Below are positions 58,766 to 64,000 of a stretch of DNA of 64,000 bases, piece by piece; the first letter of the stretch is position 1; the number at the start of each line of letters is the position of its first letter. Made by a program: the position numbers and the translations under genes. The stretch spans positions 90,723,119 to 90,787,118 of the forward strand of contig CM057834.1 of NCBI GenBank assembly GCA_030068075.1, in the 5' to 3' direction. The stretch comes from Paguma larvata. Taxonomy: Eukaryota; Chordata; Mammalia; Carnivora; Viverridae. The notes beneath the pieces were generated by a model. That model did no database searches. It was given only the letters and a program-made list of their open reading frames with translations, and was not told the DNA's origin.

Positions 58766-61310
58766 GCCAAATATGGGTGAAGCACTCTTCTTTGTAACAT
58801 GTAATTAACAAAGAGTGAGAAATTTCTGTTGAAAATCATTTCATGAGTAGATAGGTGAGAGAATCAGTAGGTTTGTAGTAACAGGTCTTGGCTGCAAGGC
58901 CCAGCTTTGTGGGCCCCAAAACTAATAATGATCAGGCTCTGATATATAAAATAATGTTGGTCATAAAAGCATTGATAACTTCTAGTGTGTCATGTTAATG
59001 AAGGTAGCCTGTTAATGGTTCGTAGGCTTTTTGTGTTTTTTTTTTTGCTGCCTTACATCCTCCTTTACCTTCATTTTAAGAAGCAAATTAAGAAGTTTTT
59101 AAAAATTGAATAAACCATCATACTGTTCTTTGTTCTGTCTTGGAATAGCAATTATTTCCATGCAGTTAAGTAGGGTAAAGTGCTCTGTATTGCCCACTGC
59201 CATTTAAAAAAATCTAGTCTTTATTCAAGGTTTTAAAATGGAGTTAACTTATCTCTTGCTTCTCTGACCCCAGCCATATCCCTTGCAGTACAGTGCAATG
59301 TCAACCACAATTTATGATTTAGAAAAGGTATATTATTAAGCATATGCAATGTATACAGCAGAGTTCTTCTCAGGTATCGATAACTAGTACTACCAAGGTC
59401 TACAACACCTTCTCTACCCTGTTCCTCAGAGCCCACGTTAGCATCTGAATGTCCTGGTACCAGACCACACCATTGCTTTCTCTTCCTCTCTCTCTCTGTG
59501 GAGGTGGGGTGAGGGTGTGTGTGTGGGGGCGTGGTCCACAGCAGCACAAAGCTACTAAACCAGCAGGTAGCTGCATAGACACTGCTGAGCATGAGTGGGA
59601 CTGGGTCTTCACTGGGCTGGCAATTTAATCCCTTCCGGTTCAGTTGGAGGTTTAAGTTTACCCCTTTGCCTCAGTAAGAAGCTACATCCTCAGTCTTGAA
59701 GTTCTGTTTCTGCACAGAGATCACAAGATAACCCGGGAACTAATTATCTATCAAATATTAATATCATTGGACCACCAATATTAAACAAGTTAAATATTTT
59801 AGGATATAAATATGCCGTTTTACTATAGACATATCTTAAACACACGCTGACGTTAAGTTGCCAACAGATACTCTTGAGACTTAGAGTTAAAGGAATACTA
59901 TTGTACTTCACTAAGTTCTAACAGATGTATCATTTTCTAGAAGCCATTTATCTAAAGCTCTACAAAGATGAACCCTGAAGGATAAAGGTCAGCGTTTCAG
60001 CCCATTGAATGGTTAAGCTTTTTTTTTATCTCTGTATGAATCATAAGTTCAATCCTGAATTACATGAAAATTGTCAGGTTGGTTTTTAAAAATAATTTAA
60101 CAACAAAAAATAGCCATAAAAACTAATAACTGAAGTGTTGCTAAAATTGCTTTTGAGCCACTTTAAAAGAGATGCTAGTAATCCATTTAGATAGGAAGTG
60201 CTGTAATTTTCCAACCATTAACATGAGGCTGGAGAAAAACTGATTTAGAAGCAAAGTGAAAACCTGATTAAAATGTCCAAAAAATGTTTTTCTACAGCAA
60301 CAATATTATCCAAAGCTTCCTATCTGTGATAAAGCAATACCAGCCCTAATCTGTGCCACTTGATGCTCATAGCTGAGACTTTTTCTAATTTAGAGGGAAA
60401 AAAGGCAAGGCAAAAGATAACTTTGTGGCCTTGGGCATCTATGATAGACACTTCTCTTTCTCAGCTAGCTTTGGAAAGGATGAGAGTCAGGGGTAATGGT
60501 AGCTGACTAAAGCCATAATGCTATCTGTCAATACTTCTTAGCATTGAGAAGGTCCTTTCTGGGTCCACGGATGAACGACAAAAAGTCTCCAATTATGCAA
60601 ATTGGAGATTCTTGAAGGGGTATTTCTATTACGAAAATGCAGTCAGCCCTGATTCCAGGTCCCTGATTTTTTTGTTGTTTGTTTTTAGTTTTCTAATTTC
60701 AGGCTTATTTGCATATCCTTCTGTGTTCTTTGTATTTTTTCTTCCTATTTCTTTGTTCTGGCCTGTGACAGTAACCCTTTTAAAGCCTCTGTTTGATTTA
60801 AAGTGCATGATTTTTGATAAGATAATTCGCAGGTCCCTGTTCTCTAAGAGCTCACGGTCAATGGGCAAAAGGAGGCAACTTCATGGTCATCTAAATTAGA
60901 TAAAGGTAAACCGAGTGTGTAAAGAAAGTGAAATGGGAGAACAAAGTGAGGACTTAATTTGAGTAGAAAATTTTTAAAGTATGGAGAAGGGCATTTCAGA
61001 TGCTGAAGGCAGAGCAAAGCAGTGCTGGAAGATTTGTTCTAGGGAAGGAGGATCTAGTTGAAAACGAGCAAATGCTTCAAATCCATTCTTCCATGACATG
61101 ATATATCTTGTACATTTTAACGTTTTTCTTGTCAAGGAAAAGGAAAGTAGCAGCACTTGCAACTGTTCCAACAGTCTAAGGAGCATGTGTATTGGTAAAT
61201 CCTGTGTGAGGACTGAGATTAGTTTAACATGCTATTTATGTAGATTGAGATGTTATTTATAAAGTTATGAGTTTGCCCAAGGCTGTCTGTTTTCAATTCG
61301 TATGCTGCTT
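58766..61310. other. WEE2-SSBP1 intergenic region, no gene recognised
   Basis: AT-rich, low in recognisable transposons, with no coding signature. An antisense noncoding RNA is known over the human WEE2 locus, but nothing in this sequence alone demonstrates one. Confidence 0.45.
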
Positions 61311-61317
61311 TTTGTCT

Positions 61318-61534
61318 TTTTTTTTTTTAAGTCTATTTATTTTGAGAGAGAGAGAGAGCGAGCATATGAGTGTGCACAGGAGAGGGGCAGAGAGAGGGAC
61401 AGAGAGAATCCAAAGCAGGGTCCACACTATCAGCACAGAGCTCAATGCAGGCCTCAAACTCATGAAACATGAGAGCATGACTTGAGCCCAAATCAAGAGT
61501 TGGATGCTTAACCGACTGAGCCATCCAGGTGCCC
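61318..61534 (-). mobile_element. CAN-SINE
   Basis: Antisense copy, T-rich start, GAGAGAGAGAGAGCGAGCAT, ending GAGCCATCCAGGTGCCCA. Flanked by similar ATGCTGCTTTTT / ATTCTGCTTTTT. Confidence 0.9.
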
Positions 61535-62229
61535 ATTCTGCTTTTTTTTTGTTTTAAACAACCTTTTCCATACACCTCACTCAAAAGTATGTGAAAATAG
61601 AAAGACAGAGAGGTCAATGGAATAATGAAATAATTTATAGGGCTCAGTGAGTAGATATAGACAGATGCATGTACGTGATCAGGGAAACATTTTTAAAGAT
61701 GATTCCAAAGTTCAAGTCTGGGAGAATGTTGGTACCATTAAAATAAACAAATAGCTTAGAAGGGGAAAATTGGCTTTGGAGGAATGGATTAATTTAGCTT
61801 TTCATTTGACTCAACAGTTCAAGTAGAAGTAAAGATTTTTGAACAGGAAATCATTGGAAGACACAGTAGTAACATAGCTGGCGGGGTATAGGATGAACAA
61901 TATCTGTGCAAGGCCTGAAGGCAGTATAACATGCTGTTTCAAGAGCTAAACATTGAAATAACATGGTAGAAATGAGAGATAAGCATCTAGAATATACCAA
62001 CTAGTAAGCCAGACTTTTAGGAGTGGGTTAAGGTGTGCATTGGAAACCATGTGAAGTAGTTCATATTTTCTCCTTTAAGGGCAAAAATGGGCCAACAGAG
62101 GCTTTTAAGTAGGATCCCAAGAAGGCAATTTGCTTGTTAGAATGATCTGGAGAGTACCTTCATTTTCTAGAAGTTGGACAGTACCAGCACCAGCAGAGGA
62201 GATGCCTGTATCCTGCAATCTGTGAGGGC

Positions 62230-62890
62230 CCCATAACCTCTTTCTAAGCAGGGCCAAGATTAGAGTGAATGAGGCAAAATTTAAGGGGTGCTAAGAAACA
62301 CAGCAATCAAGATCAAGTACACTTTAATGCAATATTTAAAAAAATATTAAAATTAATGAAAAAATCCACAATGAACCAAATATCAGAATTAAAAAACCCC
62401 AAGATCAGTAAAGTAAGCTGAAGTTAATGAAAACTAAGTTCGCAACTTGGTCAAGAAAAATTGTCAGACATTGCAATTCCTGCAATTGGAAGTAATATAA
62501 GCAAAGAACCAGATTTTGTAAATATTATTGATGAATTTACTTTTATTAAAGTCAGGAAAGTAAAGCTACAGTAACTTCTGTTTTTGGTATAAATAAAACA
62601 TTTAAACATAAAATAATGTGAGTTTTAATATATTTACTTTTCAAATTTTCCATGTTTCTTCAAGTACTTTAATGCTCTGGGATTTTTTTTTTTAATATGT
62701 AAAAACGTGTATCGGTGCACACATTTTTTCTCGTGCCTCAGATCCAACGTGGCTCAGATCTTGTGCTTAATTAAAATTTGGACTTTTTTTGTTCATCACA
62801 GATTTTCGGCATTAATTTTGTCTTTTTAAAACATCATTTTGATTGCCAATTTTTTGGCACCCCTTTAATTTTTCGCTCTCAGCTCTGGCT
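62230..62890. repeat. Old inverted-repeat pair upstream of SSBP1
   Basis: The sequence 62236-62440 reappears, diverged, as the reverse complement of 62700-62890. Matching blocks in order: AAATTTAAGGGGTGCTAA vs AAATTAAAGGGGTGCCAA, CAATCAAGAT vs CAATCAAAAT, AAAATTAATG in both, and CACAATGAACCAAA vs GTGATGAACAAAAA. This could be a palindromic transposon or two opposed copies. Confidence 0.6.
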
Positions 62891-63039
62891 CTACTTTTTT
62901 TCTGGTTTCCTTACTGCTTTAGCGGGCCTGGACATTTCCAGTCTTTCCCAGGGACCAGCCATCCTTTGCTTCGTCTACCTCGCCCCCTCCTGGTCCAAGC
63001 TGGAAGCTAGTCGAATAATTTCATTTCATTAGAAACTTG

Positions 63040-63560
63040 AAACGAGCTCCACTCACCACTCGGCGGCGTTGCTTATCCGCTCCCGCCCGGAAAAAAAAAA
63101 AAGCTCCCGGAACTACCGCATTAAGAAGGCTTGTTTCCCGCGGCGCTAGCCGGAGCATTTCTGCAGGCGCACACCACAGTCGTTCCGTTTTCTTAATCCT
63201 CTCGCGATGCGTGCCTCCCCTCTGTATCCGGAAGCGGTCGCCTAGCTCAAAGCTAGTTCGGGCTAGAACGTCCGGTGAGGGAGGAGCGAGCCACGAGTTC
63301 TTTGCTAGGTGTGCGTGCAGCTGTGTGTGGTTAGGGGAGGTGGTGCTGTATCGGTGTCTTGGCTTTTCTCTTCTCACCTGTGCGGAGGACTTCAGCGTTT
63401 TCTGTTCCCTCACTGTCCCTTTACGTCGTTGGTTGGGAGCGCCACCATTGAGAAAGGGCGCCCTCCCATCCCGGCGGTGAGGCGGGGGAGTCCAGGGATC
63501 TCCTTGGTCATTGCTAACTGGTTTGGAGGCAGTAATTTTTGCAGCAACAAGTTCCGAATT
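63040..63560 (+). promoter_or_regulatory. SSBP1: Probable SSBP1 promoter and 5' noncoding exon (GC-rich, TATA-less)
   Basis: CpG density rises abruptly here. Motifs seen: an ETS/GABP-type CCGGAAGCGG at 63228-63237, further CCGGAA cores near 63087 and 63110, and TCTCGCGA at 63200-63207. Candidate donors for a noncoding first exon include GGCG|GTGAGG near 63477. The gene assignment rests on conserved order (SSBP1 follows WEE2 on the same strand in mammals) and on the downstream acceptor at 63967. SSBP1 encodes the mitochondrial single-stranded DNA-binding protein, and ETS-rich promoters are typical of nuclear genes for mitochondrial proteins. Confidence 0.65.
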
Positions 63561-63967
63561 TAAGTCACTTGGTGACATTCTAATACTTACCGAGCCCTCA
63601 CTATGTGTTAGGAACTAACTTAGGAGTATTGGAGGTGGCAGTGAATAAATGAGACAAAAATCCCGGCCCTAATGGGGCTTGCAATTTAAAGAAATTTGAG
63701 AAGACACTGGAATGCAAATGGGAATAAATCAGAAAGTATTTTCTGTATGGGTTGGAGGAAGAGGAAGCCAAGGGGAATAAAAAAAAAAAAAGACAATAAA
63801 GCGTTTTGGGGGTTGGGGGAGTCCTAAAAAGTGCAGGCATGTTGATGTTTATGGTCGCGAGATTGACCGCATGAAAATTATGAATGCAGTTAGGCATTTA
63901 GGATTAGTGAATTTGTGCTCTTGCAATAAGATGTATTTATTTCTCCCTCTCTCTTTTTTCTTTTCAG

Positions 63968-64000
63968 GGGAAGGCCAAAGGCTAGGTTGTAGGAAAAGCA
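63968..64000 (+). other. SSBP1: Start of probable SSBP1 exon 2 (5'UTR, cut by window end)
   Basis: A long polypyrimidine tract (63942-63965) ends in CAG at 63965-63967 and is followed by 33 exon-like bases ending AGGAAAAGCA. In SSBP1 the start codon lies near the beginning of the second exon, so the ATG is probably just past the window. No SSBP1 codon is actually visible, so the call depends on synteny and the acceptor. Confidence 0.5.

Noticed and set aside
63021..63578. 185-codon minus-strand and 147-codon plus-strand frames at the SSBP1 promoter
   Set aside because: GC-rich promoter sequence; neither resembles SSBP1 or another protein.
1..64000. tRNA genes, from the tRNA-Lys-like heads of the SINEs
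   Set aside because: All are SINE heads attached to CT tracts and A-rich tails, with degraded A/B boxes and no acceptor stem pairing.
1..64000. CRISPR arrays or bacterial-type operons
   Set aside because: The recurrent ~200-base repeats are dispersed retrotransposons with target duplications, not regularly spaced repeats; the sequence is mammalian.

Overview
This is an ordinary nuclear locus of a carnivore, most probably a felid. The main evidence is about 26 copies of a tRNA-Lys-derived CAN-SINE (SINEC_Fc-like). Each has a head reading GGGGCGCCTGGGTGGCTCAG, an internal TGACAGCTCAGAGCCTGGAG, a (CT)n tract and an AATAAA-rich tail, and they lie on both strands. The window also holds carnivore L1 fragments, older MIR and L1 relics, one degraded class I endogenous retrovirus and one small DNA transposon. 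There are no bacterial genes, operons or CRISPR arrays. Real coding sequence is about 2 kb of the 64 kb.

Layout. (1) 1-16066: first intron of DENND11 (formerly KIAA1147/LCHN), which is transcribed on the minus strand; its coding exon 1 is 16067-16334 inside a CpG island (about 15820-16560) that carries a (CGG)n tract upstream of the ATG. (2) About 16.6-28.9 kb: intergenic, repeat-rich, no gene recognised. (3) 29113-57844: WEE2 (Wee1-like kinase 2), plus strand. I could place 11 coding exons that join without a frameshift or stop into a 566-residue protein with every kinase motif present. Introns 1, 4, 5, 9 and 10 hold SINEs, intron 1 holds an endogenous retrovirus remnant and a 5'-truncated L1, and intron 10 holds a long antisense L1. 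(4) About 57.8-58.8 kb: WEE2 3'UTR with a candidate poly(A) signal. (5) About 63.0-63.6 kb: a GC-rich, TATA-less promoter with ETS motifs, followed at 63967 by a splice acceptor and 33 bases of exon. Gene order (DENND11 minus, WEE2 plus, SSBP1 plus, as at human 7q34) identifies this as the SSBP1 promoter and the start of its ATG-bearing exon, but no SSBP1 coding sequence falls inside the window.

The three genes are neighbours by conserved synteny and do not form a functional unit. WEE2 acts in oocytes (inhibitory Tyr15 phosphorylation of CDK1), SSBP1 in mitochondrial DNA replication, and DENND11 is a DENN-family protein.

I did not find a previously undescribed biological system. The most interesting observations are a SINE whose target-site duplication copies the WEE2 exon 10/intron 10 boundary including the 5' splice site; a CGG tract in frame with DENND11 through an open, non-AUG upstream extension; an old inverted-repeat pair just upstream of SSBP1; and an ERV remnant with recognisable LTR landmarks and integrase pieces.
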